DNA of 64,000 nt, taken from NCBI GenBank assembly GCA_947383145.1, contig CANDCH010000001.1, forward strand, positions 1 through 64,000. Reading direction: 5' to 3'. Position 1 is the stretch's first letter, and every line of letters begins with the position of its first letter. The notes under the pieces were generated by a model. It did not search any database, was not told the DNA's origin, and was given only the letters and a program-made list of their open reading frames with translations. A program made the translations under genes and the position numbers. Positions 43,290-53,970 of this stretch are shown here, one piece after another. This DNA is from an uncultured bacterium (GTDB lineage Bacteria; Bacillota; Clostridia; Oscillospirales; Oscillospiraceae).

Positions 43290-43796
43290 ATGAATATGGA
43301 CGTGCTTCCCGCGGACCTGATGGGGTGGCTGACGGAGACCTTTGCCGGTGAATTCACCCTCACGGCGCTGGTGTCCATGATCCCGGTGGTGGAGCTGCGG
43401 GGGGGCATTCCCTTCGGAGTGGCCGCCGGCCTGCCGGTGTGGGCGGCGTTTCTGGCCGCCGTCATCGGCAACCTGATCCCCGTGCCCTTCATCATCGTGT
43501 ATATCCGGCGGATCTTCCAGTGGATGCGCCGGAGAATTCCCAGGCTCAACCGCATGGTGGACGCCCTGGAGCGCAAGGCCCACCTCAAGGGCCAGAAGGT
43601 GACCAAATACAAGTACCTGGGCCTGATGCTGTTTGTGGCCGTTCCCCTGCCCGGCACCGGGGCGTGGACGGGCTCCCTGGCGGCGGCGTTTCTGGACATG
43701 CCCCTGCGGAAGGCCATCCCCTCGGTGGTGGCGGGTGTGCTCATCGCGGGCATGGCCATCAGCATTCTGGCCTACGGCGTGGTCAACCTGTTTTAG
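43290..43796 (+). CDS. Small multidrug export family protein (COG2426)
   Basis: 168 residues. Start at 43290 (MNMDVLPADLMGWLTETF) has GGAAAAGAGG upstream. Hydrophobic segments with family motif TALVSMIPVVELRGGIPFGVAAGLPVWAAFLAAVIGNLIPVPFIIVYIRRIF, then YLGLMLFVAVPLPGTGAWTGSLAAAFLDMPLRKAIP. The PxxExRGGIPxG and PLPGTGAW motifs are diagnostic of the Sm_multidrug_ex family (PF06695), related to DedA-like folds. Export function is suggested by name only; biochemical evidence is thin. Follows uvrA by 29 bases. Confidence 0.88.
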   Translation: MNMDVLPADLMGWLTETFAGEFTLTALVSMIPVVELRGGIPFGVAAGLPVWAAFLAAVIGNLIPVPFIIVYIRRIFQWMRRRIPRLNRMVDALERKAHLKGQKVTKYKYLGLMLFVAVPLPGTGAWTGSLAAAFLDMPLRKAIPSVVAGVLIAGMAISILAYGVVNLF

Positions 43797-43969
43797 AAGC
43801 GCGGCGATGGGCGCATAGGCGGGCGTTATGTACCTTTATCTGGTCCGCCACGGCCATCGCTCCTCCGTCCGGGTGGATGAAAACGGCCCGGAATTGGTAT
43901 GCTTCAACCGGTGGCAAAACCCCTCCCGCCGCCATAGAATGCCTTGAATAAAACAAGGAGGCGGCGGAT

Positions 43970-44281
43970 ATGACGGAGGTCCTGCAATGCTTGGCGGTGC
44001 TGCTGGCGGCCTTTGGGCTGGTGAGCCTGGGCTGGCTGGCCATGGGGGCGCTGCTGCTCCCCGGGGTGTGCCCCGCCCGGATGGTGGTGGACGCCCAGGG
44101 GGACGGCAGCGGGCTGGAGCAGACTGTCAAGGCCCTGCTGTGGCTGCGGCGCACCGGGCTGTGGTGGGGCGAGGTGGTCATCCGGGACCGGGGGCTGGAC
44201 CGGGAGGGCGCCGCCCTGGCCCGGGCCCTGGCCGAACAGAACGGGGTGGCCTTCTCCCCGGAGGAGCTTGACACCATATGA
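43970..44281 (+). CDS. Small single-helix membrane protein, unknown
   Basis: 103 residues. AAGGAGG precedes the ATG at 43970. N-terminal membrane helix (VLQCLAVLLAAFGLVSLGWLAMGALLL), then a soluble part with GSGLEQTVKALLWLRRTGLWWGEVVIRDRGLDREGAALARALA. The soluble region reads like a short alpha/beta unit. Not recognised. The 173 bases before it contain only a 39-codon frame of doubtful coding value. Confidence 0.7.
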   Translation: MTEVLQCLAVLLAAFGLVSLGWLAMGALLLPGVCPARMVVDAQGDGSGLEQTVKALLWLRRTGLWWGEVVIRDRGLDREGAALARALAEQNGVAFSPEELDTI

Positions 44282-44332
44282 CCTGAACTCATCGGCGTTT
44301 CCCCAAAATCACAAAGGAATGAGGTATGTCCC

Positions 44333-45829
<1,497 letters not shown>

Positions 45830-45838
45830 GGGCGGGCC

Positions 45839-46387
45839 ATGGAAGCGAACCTGAAACAGATTGAGGCCCAGGCCCGCGCCGCCGCCACCGAGCTGCTGGA
45901 TATCGCGGGGCTGAAGGCCGGGGACATCTTCGTGGTGGGCTGCTCCTCCTCCGAGGTGCTGGGGGGACGGATCGGCAAGGCGTCCAGCGAGGCGGCGGCG
46001 GAGGCGGTGTTTGACGGTATTTACCCCGTCCTGCGGGAGCGGGGGGTGTATCTGGCCGCCCAATGCTGCGAGCATTTGAACCGCGCCCTCATCATCAAGG
46101 GGGACTGCGCGGAGCGGTACGGCCTGGAGCCGGTGTGCGTGGTGCCCCAGCCCAAGGCGGGAGGGTCCTTCGCCGCCCAGGCGTGGCGGAGCTTCCGGCG
46201 GCCCGCGGCGGTGGAGCGCGTCCGGGCCCACGCGGGGCTGGACATCGGCGGCACCCTCATCGGGATGCACCTGCGGGAGGTGGCGGTGCCCGTGCGGCTC
46301 AGCCTGGACCGCGTGGGTCAGGCCATCCTGCTTTGCGCCCGCACCCGGCCCAAGTTCATCGGCGGAAGCCGGGCGGTCTACGAATAA
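45839..46387 (+). CDS. UPF0340/YwlG family protein
   Basis: 182 residues, matching TIGR01440-type proteins over the full length: IFVVGCSSSEVLGGRIGKASSEAAAEAVFDGI, YLAAQCCEHLNRALI, VPQPKAGGSFAAQAW, GLDIGGTLIGMHLREVAVPVR and ARTRPKFIGGSRAVY. The family is widespread in Firmicutes and structurally known but has no firm function. It probably shares a transcript with the M32 peptidase. Confidence 0.92.
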   Translation: MEANLKQIEAQARAAATELLDIAGLKAGDIFVVGCSSSEVLGGRIGKASSEAAAEAVFDGIYPVLRERGVYLAAQCCEHLNRALIIKGDCAERYGLEPVCVVPQPKAGGSFAAQAWRSFRRPAAVERVRAHAGLDIGGTLIGMHLREVAVPVRLSLDRVGQAILLCARTRPKFIGGSRAVYE

Positions 46388-46390
46388 AAA

Positions 46391-46427
46391 AGAGCGGTGC
46401 AGCCCACGCTGTACCGCTCTTCTTTTT
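46391..46427. terminator. Bidirectional intrinsic terminator
   Basis: AGAGCGGTGCAGC / CCAC / GCTGTACCGCTCT with A-run left and TCTTTTT right. Separates the peptidase operon from the convergent uronate block. Confidence 0.92.
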
Positions 46428-47124
46428 ATGAATCCCCGTCTTCCGTCAGGTGAAACACGTACCGTTCCAGCCCCGGCCACGCCGCAAGGCAGGCGGCCAG
46501 CCAGAACAGGGAAACCCCAATGGCCGCCAGCGCGAAGGTGGAATAGGGAAAGGCCAGCAAATAGGCCAGCGCCAGCGCCGCCAAAAGGGCCAGCACCGCC
46601 AGATTCTGGGGCAGGCGCACCAGCGCCAGCAGCAGGGCGCTGCGCGCCGCCTCCCTCAGCCCCAGCTCGGAGAACTCCAGCAGGGGAAACAGGGAGAACA
46701 GCGCCATCACCGCCGCCGCCATGGCCGCCGCCAGCACCAGCGCCGGAGCGGCCAGCAGGCCGTTTTCCGCCATTCCCCGCCCGTAAAAGGCCGCGCCATA
46801 CCCGGCGGCGGACAGCGCCAGGGCGGCCAGCGCCCCCGCCGCGGTGGTCCGCAGAAAGCCACCCCGGAAGCCGGACCACCAGTCCGGCCACAGGTCCATG
46901 GGCTCCCCCCGCAGCAGCAGGACGCACACCCTGGTCAGCGCCTTCAGCGCGGCGGGAATGGTGATAATGGGCAGGCTGAACAGGCAGAACAAAATGTTGG
47001 CCTTTACCAGCGTCCACCAGTGCCAGCGCAGAACGTGACCCAGCAGCCTCAGCCCCCGGGGCCTGGGGCCGGAAGGCCCCTCACCCCGGCCGTCCCCCTC
47101 GTACAGCGCCTGATACCAGCCCAT
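46426..47124 (-). CDS. YesL/DUF624 family membrane protein
   Basis: 232 residues, five or six membrane helices. Family layout: LRLLGHVLRWHWWTLVKANILFCLFSLPIITIPAALKALTRVCVLLLRGEP, then DWWSGFRGGFLRTT. DUF624 (YesL) proteins accompany carbohydrate ABC importers and polysaccharide-degradation genes in Firmicutes; a role in transporter assembly or regulation is supposed but unproved. Last gene of the minus-strand uronate-oligosaccharide operon, 24 bases after the lyase gene. Confidence 0.9.
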   Translation of the reverse strand: MGWYQALYEGDGRGEGPSGPRPRGLRLLGHVLRWHWWTLVKANILFCLFSLPIITIPAALKALTRVCVLLLRGEPMDLWPDWWSGFRGGFLRTTAAGALAALALSAAGYGAAFYGRGMAENGLLAAPALVLAAAMAAAVMALFSLFPLLEFSELGLREAARSALLLALVRLPQNLAVLALLAALALAYLLAFPYSTFALAAIGVSLFWLAACLAAWPGLERYVFHLTEDGDS

Positions 47125-47148
47125 GGGGCTCCCTCCCTTCCTTCGCGG

Positions 47149-49161
47149 TCAGCGTGCCAGCACCGTGCCGGTCTCCTTCTCGCCCGCCGTCTCGTCGAAT
47201 ACCTCCACGCCGCCGAAGCCGCAGCAGCCCCCGGCGTTGAAGGTGTCGGTGGGGCTGGCGTACTCCATGTGGGCCACCGCAGCCACCCAGCTCCTGCCGC
47301 CCTTGCGCACCCGGAGGGCCTCGATCTCCTCGTCCTGGAATTGGATGCCCTTAAAGTTGGAGGTCACCGGCAGCTTTTCCACGCTCAGCGGCTCCTCCTC
47401 CCCCGTCCGGTCCAGGGCGATCACCGTGAACACGGCGGCGAAGCCCTCTCCCCGGACGGCGGTCTCCAGCACCGGGCCCTCCGCCGCGTGGTTGTAGTGG
47501 CGGGACACCCGCCCTGTTTTCCGCTCCGCCGACAGGGGCGCGGCGGACACCTGCCGCAGGCGGGCGGTACAGGACCGGCCCGCCCAGCGGAAGCCGTCCC
47601 CCTGGGCGGACAGCGTCCCCGTCTCCCCCCAGTGGAAGTACTGCCGGTAGGTGTGGGCCCCGCCGGAGTAGAACTCGTCCGCCACGATGAGCACATCCGG
47701 CTTCAGGAAAATGAGCCGCCGGTTGACAAATACGCCCTCTCTGTACCAGCCCAGGTGCCCCCCCTCGGCGTAGCCGTACCGGCCGTCGCTGTAAAAGGCG
47801 CGGTTCACCGCGCGGCCAAGGCGTTTGCACTCCCAGCTGTCCACACACTCATAGAGGGGCAGGCCGTCCACCGCCACGGTGTTGTGGCCGGACAGGTCCT
47901 TGAACGCCCGGCGGTCGGGTCCGAACACGTAGGTGTACCGTCCGCTGTCGGTGAGCACGTCCTCCCCGTGGGCGAACAGGTCAAAGTGGAGCTGGCCGGC
48001 GTGGTCATGGCCAGCCCCCAGAATTCCGCAGTGGAACCGCGCCCAGGCGCCCTCCTCTCCCCAGCGGTCCCGGAACACATAGTTGCCGCTGTCGGGGAGG
48101 CCGAAATCTGTCCGGGCGGGGTTTTGGGCGGGCAGCGCCTCATACCGGGCCGCCGCCTCCGCCCCCAGCTCCCACACGCTCTCAAAGTCCAGCCGGGGGT
48201 AGCCCGCCGCCTTCAGCGCCCCGTCCTGGAAGACGGCGGCGGCCAGGGTCATCAGGTCCCGCTGGTCGATGTCGTCGCTGTCCCCCATCATGGGCTCGCG
48301 CCCGTTGGGCTTCTGCCACGCCGCCGCTGTCCGGGCCATGGCGTGGACGGCGGCCTCCATGCCCTGGGGCAGGCGGACCCCCCTCCGGCGGGCCAGCGCC
48401 GCCACGTCCAGAAGGCACCGCATCACCTCGTTGTGGTACATGGGGGACTGCTCCCAATGGACCCCGTCGGGGTAGACCTGAATGCGCAGAATCCGGCTCA
48501 GCCGGTCCAGAGCGGTCTGCCGGTACTGGGCGGTCCGTGGCCCGTCCGGCAGACAGCACCCGGCCACAAACAGCCCATGGTTGGCCAGCACCCCCCAGTT
48601 GCTCATCAGGTTGAAGGTGTTCCACACCCCCATGATGTACTCCGCGTGCTCCGTCATGGACCCCGCGAACTTGTCCATGACCTTCTCTGTGATGTGGGGG
48701 CTGCCCTCAAAATACCCCATGGCCTTGCACCAGTTCTCCATGCGGATGCCCGCCTCGATGGTGCGCCACGCCTTCTCGCAGGCCGGGTCCTCCCGGCGCA
48801 CCGTGTCCACCCAGCGGACCAGCTGCTCCGCGAAGGCCCGGGCGTATTTCTCGTCCCCGGTGACGGCGTAGGCCTGACCCATGCAGGGCCAGAACCGCAT
48901 CCGGTTGAAGGCGTAGACAAACTCCGGGTCGTCCCCCGGCTGGCGCAGCCAGTCGATGGGGCCGTCAAACACCTCGGGGACATGGGTCTGCTCCATGTCC
49001 CAGCGCAGCTGGAACAGAAATTTGTTCTCCGCCGCCAGCTCCGCCATGCGCAGCACCGTGTCCAGCTCCTCCCGGCAGTTGGCGCGGACGTACTCCGCCG
49101 CCGCCCCCCGGTCGCCGAAAAACGCGGCGCGGTTTTGCTCAAAATACAGCTTCGGGTCCAT
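47149..49161 (-). CDS. Heparinase II/III-type polysaccharide/oligosaccharide lyase
   Basis: 670 residues, no signal peptide, so cytoplasmic. The N-terminal 380 residues form a helical toroid (WLRQPGDDPEFVYAFNRMRFW, WNTFNLMSNWGVLANHGLF with conserved Asn and His, HWEQSPMYHNEVMRCLLD with Tyr/His). The C-terminal beta-sandwich carries the heparinase II/III hallmark GAGHDHAGQLHFDLFAHGEDVLTDSGRYTY, given here in part: GHDHAGQLHFDLFAHGEDVL. These enzymes beta-eliminate uronate-containing glycans (heparin, heparan, alginate, hyaluronate types), leaving 4,5-unsaturated ends. Location beside GH88 and a sugar importer suggests cleavage of imported oligosaccharides. PL subfamily and substrate cannot be fixed by eye. 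Confidence 0.85.
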   Translation of the reverse strand: MDPKLYFEQNRAAFFGDRGAAAEYVRANCREELDTVLRMAELAAENKFLFQLRWDMEQTHVPEVFDGPIDWLRQPGDDPEFVYAFNRMRFWPCMGQAYAVTGDEKYARAFAEQLVRWVDTVRREDPACEKAWRTIEAGIRMENWCKAMGYFEGSPHITEKVMDKFAGSMTEHAEYIMGVWNTFNLMSNWGVLANHGLFVAGCCLPDGPRTAQYRQTALDRLSRILRIQVYPDGVHWEQSPMYHNEVMRCLLDVAALARRRGVRLPQGMEAAVHAMARTAAAWQKPNGREPMMGDSDDIDQRDLMTLAAAVFQDGALKAAGYPRLDFESVWELGAEAAARYEALPAQNPARTDFGLPDSGNYVFRDRWGEEGAWARFHCGILGAGHDHAGQLHFDLFAHGEDVLTDSGRYTYVFGPDRRAFKDLSGHNTVAVDGLPLYECVDSWECKRLGRAVNRAFYSDGRYGYAEGGHLGWYREGVFVNRRLIFLKPDVLIVADEFYSGGAHTYRQYFHWGETGTLSAQGDGFRWAGRSCTARLRQVSAAPLSAERKTGRVSRHYNHAAEGPVLETAVRGEGFAAVFTVIALDRTGEEEPLSVEKLPVTSNFKGIQFQDEEIEALRVRKGGRSWVAAVAHMEYASPTDTFNAGGCCGFGGVEVFDETAGEKETGTVLAR

Positions 49162-49180
49162 GGGACCCCTCCTTATCTCA

Positions 49181-50332
49181 TTACCAATAGGGGTCCCAGT
49201 CCCCGGCCAGCCGGGTGAGGGCCTCCATGTAGTAGAAGTCGCCCCAGGAGGTGCACTCGTCCACCCCCTCGGGATTACAGGTGTTATAGGGGCTCTTCTT
49301 GCTGTAGGTGCCGTGGAGGATCAGCCCGCCGCCGGACTTCAGCGGGGCGGCGTAGCCCGCCGCCAGACTGCCCACCATCTCCCGGGCCAGCTTTTCGTAG
49401 TCTCCCGTGTCCTCTTTGGGCAGGATACGCGCCGCCTCCAGCAGGCCGCAGGCCACGATGGCCGCGGAGGAGGAGTCCCGGGGCTCGCCGCTGTCCGGCT
49501 GGAAGAGCATGTCCCAGCAGGGCACCAGATCCTCGGGCAGACGGGTGAGGTAGAAATCCAGCGCCCGCTTGAAGGCGTCCAGGGCGGCGGGGTCCCGGGT
49601 GTACCGCCAGCTCAGGATGGAGCCGTACACCGCCCAGGCCTGCCCCCGGGCCCAGAAGCTGTCGTCCCGGTAGCCCTGGCAGGTGCGGCCATAGCCGGGG
49701 GAGCCGTCGGGGTTCATGTAGAAGGTGTGGAAGGTGGAGCCGTCGGGCCGGAAGGAGTTGGCCAGGCAGGTGGCGGTGTGGCGCTTCGCGATGTCCGCGT
49801 ACTTCTCGTCCCCCGTCTCCCGGGATGCCCAGTACAGCAGGGGCAGGTTCAGCAGGCAGTCGATGATATAGCGGTAATTGTCCGGCCGGCCCATCTCCCC
49901 CCAGGCCTGGAGGAACTCCCCCCTGGGCTGGAAGCGGCCGATGAGCTGGTCCGCCGCCAGAAGCGCGGCTTCCCGGGCCTTTTGATCCCCGGTGAGCTTG
50001 TACGCCGCCACACAGGCCGGCGTGTACAGGAAGCCCATGTCGTGGTGGTCCACCGAGATCTTCTCCCGGATGCGGCGCTCGAAGCTGTCCGCCAGAGTCA
50101 GCCCCGCGTCCCGGAACGCCTGGTCCCCGGTGCGCTCGTAGGCCAGCCAGACCTCCCCCGGCCAGAAGCCGCAGGTCCACTCCACGTTGTCGCAGGGCGG
50201 GTAGACGCCGTCCACGCTGGAGTGGTTCTGGCAGCTGTGCGTGTACAGCGGCAGGTTGAGCCGCACCTGCTCTACGGCCCGGTCCAGGGCGGCATGGGCC
50301 TGCTCATCCCGGATGGGAAGGGGTCTGCTCAT
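49181..50332 (-). CDS. GH88 unsaturated glucuronyl hydrolase
   Basis: 383 residues, no signal peptide. Start at 50332 has AGAGGTGCC upstream. (alpha/alpha)6-barrel enzyme that hydrates and releases the 4,5-unsaturated uronic acid made by polysaccharide lyases. Catalytic Asp pair visible: Asp98 in VDHHDMGFLYTP and Asp158 in YRYIIDCLLNLPLLYW. Substrate-site motifs WTCGFWPGEVWLAY, GYRDDSFWARGQAWAVYG and the C-terminal CTSWGDFYYMEAL are intact. Works after the lyase encoded next to it; the product would rearrange to 5-keto-4-deoxyuronate. Confidence 0.94.
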   Translation of the reverse strand: MSRPLPIRDEQAHAALDRAVEQVRLNLPLYTHSCQNHSSVDGVYPPCDNVEWTCGFWPGEVWLAYERTGDQAFRDAGLTLADSFERRIREKISVDHHDMGFLYTPACVAAYKLTGDQKAREAALLAADQLIGRFQPRGEFLQAWGEMGRPDNYRYIIDCLLNLPLLYWASRETGDEKYADIAKRHTATCLANSFRPDGSTFHTFYMNPDGSPGYGRTCQGYRDDSFWARGQAWAVYGSILSWRYTRDPAALDAFKRALDFYLTRLPEDLVPCWDMLFQPDSGEPRDSSSAAIVACGLLEAARILPKEDTGDYEKLAREMVGSLAAGYAAPLKSGGGLILHGTYSKKSPYNTCNPEGVDECTSWGDFYYMEALTRLAGDWDPYW

Positions 50333-50413
50333 GATAGGCACCTCTTTCTCACACATAATGACGGCCAAGGGGCGGGCGCCGGACCCGCCCCCTGGCTGTG
50401 GGCAATGTTTATT

Positions 50414-51247
50414 TTACCCTTTCAGGCCGCTGCTGGCAATACCCTGGACAAAGTATTTTTGCAGGGCCAGGAACACGATGAGCACCGGGATCAGCGCCAC
50501 CACCGACGCGGCCATGATCAGGCCGTACTCGGCGGAATACTGGCCGATGAACATGCGCAGGCCCAATTGCAGCGTCTTCTTGGACTCGGTGTGCAGGTAG
50601 AGCAGGGGGCCCAGGAAGTCGTTCCAGGTGTTGACGAAGGTGAAGATGGTCAGGGTGGCCAGGCTGGGCTTGGACAGAGGCAGCATGATCCGCCGCCAGA
50701 TGCCGTACTCGCTGAGGCCGTCGATGCGGGCGGCCTCGCACAGCTCGTCCGGGATGCCGTCATAGAACTGCTTCATCAGGAACACCCCGAAGGCGGAGAA
50801 CGCCTGGAGGCAGATCATGGCCAGCAGCTTGTCGTTGAGGCCCATGCCGCTCATCATCAGGAACTGGGGCACCATGTACACCTGCCAGGGCATGGCGATG
50901 GTGGCGATGTAGCCCAAAAACAGAAGGTTGCGGCCCCTGAAGCGCAGCTTGGCGAAGGCGTAGGCCGCGAAGCTGGAGGTGAGCAGCTGGAGCAGGGTAA
51001 CCACCACCGTCAGGATGGCGGTGTTGCTGATGAACTTCAGCAAGGGGATTTTCGTCCAGATGTTGACGTAGTTCTGCCACTGGGGGTTGGAGGGAATCCA
51101 CTCCATGGGCCAGGCGAACACGTCCTTGTTCAGCTTCAGCGACGCGGACAGCATCCAGGCGAAGGGGATGATGGTGAGGATGGACAGCAGGATCAGGATC
51201 ACGTATACGGCGATCTTTCCGCCGGTGACGCCGGATTTCTCTTTCAT
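50414..51247 (-). CDS. Carbohydrate ABC transporter permease (MalG/YtcP type)
   Basis: 277 residues, six membrane helices. N-terminal IAVYVILILLSILTIIPFAWMLSASLK; EAA loop DELCEAARIDGLSEYGIWRRIMLPLSKPSLATLTIFTFVNTWNDFLGPLLY is the CUT1 MalG signature. Pairs with the upstream permease. No ATPase gene is in the block; a shared MsmK-type ATPase elsewhere probably powers it, as is usual for Firmicutes CUT1 systems. Confidence 0.94.
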   Translation of the reverse strand: MKEKSGVTGGKIAVYVILILLSILTIIPFAWMLSASLKLNKDVFAWPMEWIPSNPQWQNYVNIWTKIPLLKFISNTAILTVVVTLLQLLTSSFAAYAFAKLRFRGRNLLFLGYIATIAMPWQVYMVPQFLMMSGMGLNDKLLAMICLQAFSAFGVFLMKQFYDGIPDELCEAARIDGLSEYGIWRRIMLPLSKPSLATLTIFTFVNTWNDFLGPLLYLHTESKKTLQLGLRMFIGQYSAEYGLIMAASVVALIPVLIVFLALQKYFVQGIASSGLKG

Positions 51248-51263
51248 GCGCGCTCCCCCTCCC

Positions 51264-52199
51264 TTATTCCTTCATGGAGCTCTCGCCCCGGAACTGGATC
51301 AGCGTGACGATGAGCACCAGGATAAACAGCACCATGGCCATGGCGCTGGCGTAGCCGAAGTTCCGGGAGGTGAAGGCCGCCTCGTAGATATTGCCCACCA
51401 GAACCCGGGTCTTGCCGCCGGGGCCGAAGTTGGTGATCATCAGGAAGATGTCGTACACCTTGAAGCACTGGATGGTGAGCATCACGGTGACAAAGAAGGT
51501 GGTGGGCCGCAGCTGGGGCATGGTGACGTACCAGAACTTCTGCCAGGGGTTGGCCCCGTCCAGGGCCGCCGCCTCGTAGAGGTCCGGGTTGACCCCCTGA
51601 AGGCCCGCCAGGTAGATAATCATGTAGTAGCCCATGAACTTCCAGATGGAGAACAGGATCACCGTGCCCATGCAGATGAACCAGTTGGGGTCGGCGGACC
51701 AGCGGGGCAGGTTCTCCACCCCCAGGCCGGACAGGATCATGTTCACCGGGCCCATGGAGGGGTTGAACAGCATGTTCCACACGGCGGTCACCGCCACCAT
51801 GGAGGCCACGTAGGGGAAGAACATCATGGTGCGGAAGAAGTTCCGGGCGTGAATCTTCTGGTTGAGCAGGATGGCCAGCCCCAGAGAGGCCGCCATGGTC
51901 AGGGGCACGGTGATGACAGCGTAGGCCACGGTGTTGACCAGGGCCTGGGTGAACTTGGGGTCCTGGAACAGGTCGATGAAGTTCTGGAAGCCGGCGAAGG
52001 TGATGGGGTTGTTGTTGGAACCGTCCCAGGACAGGAAGGCCAGAGCCACCGCCATCACCATAGGAACCAGGGTGAACACGGCGAAGCCGACGAAGTTGGG
52101 GGCGATGAAGCTGTAGGCCACCAGGTTTTTGACAAGCTCCCGCTTCTTCCGGGACCTGACGACCGCCTCAGAGGCCGCCGGACGTTGGGTCGTCTGCAT
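51264..52199 (-). CDS. Carbohydrate ABC transporter permease (MalF/UgpA/LplB type)
   Basis: 311 residues, six helices. ATG at 52199 has GGAGAGA upstream; a TTG one codon earlier is less likely. VAYSFIAPNFVGFAVFTLVPMVMAVALAFLSWDG is the usual start; EAA loop LYEAAALDGANPWQKFWYVTMPQLRPTTFFVTVM. Forms the channel with the MalG-like subunit for import of uronate-containing oligosaccharides (inferred from neighbours). Confidence 0.94.
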   Translation of the reverse strand: MQTTQRPAASEAVVRSRKKRELVKNLVAYSFIAPNFVGFAVFTLVPMVMAVALAFLSWDGSNNNPITFAGFQNFIDLFQDPKFTQALVNTVAYAVITVPLTMAASLGLAILLNQKIHARNFFRTMMFFPYVASMVAVTAVWNMLFNPSMGPVNMILSGLGVENLPRWSADPNWFICMGTVILFSIWKFMGYYMIIYLAGLQGVNPDLYEAAALDGANPWQKFWYVTMPQLRPTTFFVTVMLTIQCFKVYDIFLMITNFGPGGKTRVLVGNIYEAAFTSRNFGYASAMAMVLFILVLIVTLIQFRGESSMKE

Positions 52200-52296
52200 C
52201 AAATCTCTCCTCTCTGAACTGATGTGTGGAAAAGGCTGGCGGGGCGGAACCCCGCCCCGCCAGCTGTGTCAGGTCTGTGGGATATTACGATTTCGC

Positions 52297-53643
52297 TCAG
52301 CCCAGCAGGGCGCTGACCTCGTTGTTCATCTTCTGAATGCCCTCGTCGATAGTCATGGCGCCGGTCATAATGCCGTCGTGGGCCTCGTTGAGCACGCCCT
52401 CGATGTCGGCGGCCTTGTCGTGCATGGGCATCTCCAGGTAAACCTGAGTGGTGCTCAGAGCCTCCTTGCTGGCCTCGTCGGTGGGGAAGCCGTCCATCTT
52501 GGCCAGCTCATCCAGCACGGCGTCGCTCTTGATGGCGGGGAAGGTGCCGGTCTTGGCGATGATCTCGGCGCCCTGCTCGCCGCCCACGAACTTCACGAAG
52601 TCCAGGGCCGCGTCCTGCTTGGCGGAGGCGGCGTTCACCGCCACGGAGGTGATGGTGCCCAGGGTGGTGCCGGCGGCAACCCCCTCGGGATGGGGATACT
52701 TCACAATGCCCCAGTTGGTGGCCAGGGACTCGCCGGACTTGACCTTCTCAATCTGGGTGGGGATGAACCAGCTGCCCATGTTCATCATGGCGCACTGCTG
52801 GTTGAAGAACACGCCGGAGTAGTGGGTCTGGGTGGCCTTCAGGGTGCCGTAGTCCTGGCAGATGCCGTCGTTCTGCTCGGCCAGCACCCACTCATAGGTG
52901 GACTTCATGAAGTCGTAGCTGCCGTCCACCACGGTGTGCTGGCCGTCCAGCACGGCGAACAGGGAGGGCGCGGAGCGCCAGGTGTGGAAGTGGGAGCCGT
53001 ACACCTTGCCGGCGCCGGTGCCGGAGGTCACCTGGCGGGCCAGGGCGTCGTACTCGGCGATGGTCATGTCGTTGGTGGGGTAGTCCACGCCGGCGGCGTC
53101 AAACAGAGCCTTGTTGTAGTACACCACCCAGTGGTCGGAGCGGAAGGGCAGGGCGTAGAACTTGCCGTCCACGGTGATCTGCTCGATGGTGCCGCCGTAC
53201 AGGGAGGAGTCGATCCCCGCGCCGCTCAGGTCGGACAGGTAGCCGCCCTTCACCAGGTTGGCGTAGCCGGGGATGTCCTTCACGCACACCACGTCCAGGT
53301 CGGCGTTGCCGGTGAGCTGGGTGATGAGGGCGTTCTGGTAGTCGCTGGAGCCCAGGTCCACCATCTCGATCTTCACGTTGGGATGGTCGGCCACGTAGGC
53401 GTCGATGAGGGGCTGGTAGTAGGTGGTCAGGTTGATGTCCCACACCGCCCACTTCAGGGTGACTTCCTCGCCGGCACTCTGCTGGTTGTCGTTGTTGTTA
53501 TTATTGTTGTTGTTTTCTGCGGGCTGAGAGTTGGCGGCGGGGGGATTGGACGTCTGCTCCGCGTTGTTGCCGCAGGCGGCCAGGCCGGCCACCATCAGCA
53601 GGGCCAGCATCAGGGACAGGGTCCGTTTCAGCATCTTCTTCAT
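52297..53643 (-). CDS. Carbohydrate ABC transporter substrate-binding lipoprotein
   Basis: 448 residues. Lipobox LAACG near residue 24 after a signal sequence (MKKMLKRTLSLMLALLMVAG). A short low-complexity linker contains eight consecutive Asn. Family 1 extracellular solute-binding fold: VTLKWAVWDINLTTYYQPLIDAYVADHPNVKIEMVD, LDVVCVKDIPGYANLVKGGYLSDL, YALPFRSDHWVVYYNKALFDAAGVDYP and LDFVKFVGGEQGAEIIAKTGTFPAIK. First gene of the uronate-oligosaccharide operon, divergent from the sensor kinase gene. Confidence 0.93.
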   Translation of the reverse strand: MKKMLKRTLSLMLALLMVAGLAACGNNAEQTSNPPAANSQPAENNNNNNNNDNQQSAGEEVTLKWAVWDINLTTYYQPLIDAYVADHPNVKIEMVDLGSSDYQNALITQLTGNADLDVVCVKDIPGYANLVKGGYLSDLSGAGIDSSLYGGTIEQITVDGKFYALPFRSDHWVVYYNKALFDAAGVDYPTNDMTIAEYDALARQVTSGTGAGKVYGSHFHTWRSAPSLFAVLDGQHTVVDGSYDFMKSTYEWVLAEQNDGICQDYGTLKATQTHYSGVFFNQQCAMMNMGSWFIPTQIEKVKSGESLATNWGIVKYPHPEGVAAGTTLGTITSVAVNAASAKQDAALDFVKFVGGEQGAEIIAKTGTFPAIKSDAVLDELAKMDGFPTDEASKEALSTTQVYLEMPMHDKAADIEGVLNEAHDGIMTGAMTIDEGIQKMNNEVSALLG

Positions 53644-53970
53644 GTAAGAGCCTCCATTCTATCCTTAAAATTTCAGGTCTGCGGGGGATGCTGGTGTTAT
53701 TTTACGCAAAGGGCCTTATAAATGGTATGTAAAATTTCAAGGTGAATTGCTCTTTTTTTTAGGGCTTTTGTGTCCCGGCTCCAAAACATATACTATCTTG
53801 ATATTTTTATATACTTTTTGTATTTTCCAAACAAATCCAATTGCTTTTCCCGTTGACATTGGGCAAAAATCCACGTATCATCGTATTATCCAGCATAGAG
53901 GGATCAAAAACAACGCGTTGTTTTTGGCGCGGCGGAGCGCTCCGCCGCGGGCCGGGAGGAGGGGCGCGCC
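53644..53970 (+). promoter_or_regulatory. Divergent regulatory region with kinase promoter and twin palindromes
   Basis: 327 bases, A/T-rich near the middle. Plus-strand promoter for the kinase: TTGACA (53853-53858), 17 bp, TATCAT (53876-53881). The leader then has two perfect 22-bp palindromes in a row, 53905-53926 (CAAAAACAACG and complement) and 53928-53949 (CGCGGCGGAGC and complement), followed by GGGAGGAGGGG and the GTG start. The order (A/T-ended palindrome, GC palindrome, Shine-Dalgarno) repeats that of the leader at 93-190. The minus-strand promoter for the importer was not identified with confidence. Confidence 0.7.

Noticed and set aside
43828-43947. 39-codon frame beginning MYLYLVRHGHRSS, like a phosphoglycerate-mutase N terminus
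   Set aside because: Far too short for the family, no good ribosome-binding site, and the LVRHG match ends after a few residues. At most a gene remnant.
46450-49218. 922-codon plus-strand frame opposite the YesL and lyase genes
   Set aside because: Pro/Arg/Gln/His-rich shadow with no domain. The minus-strand lyase has full family motifs.
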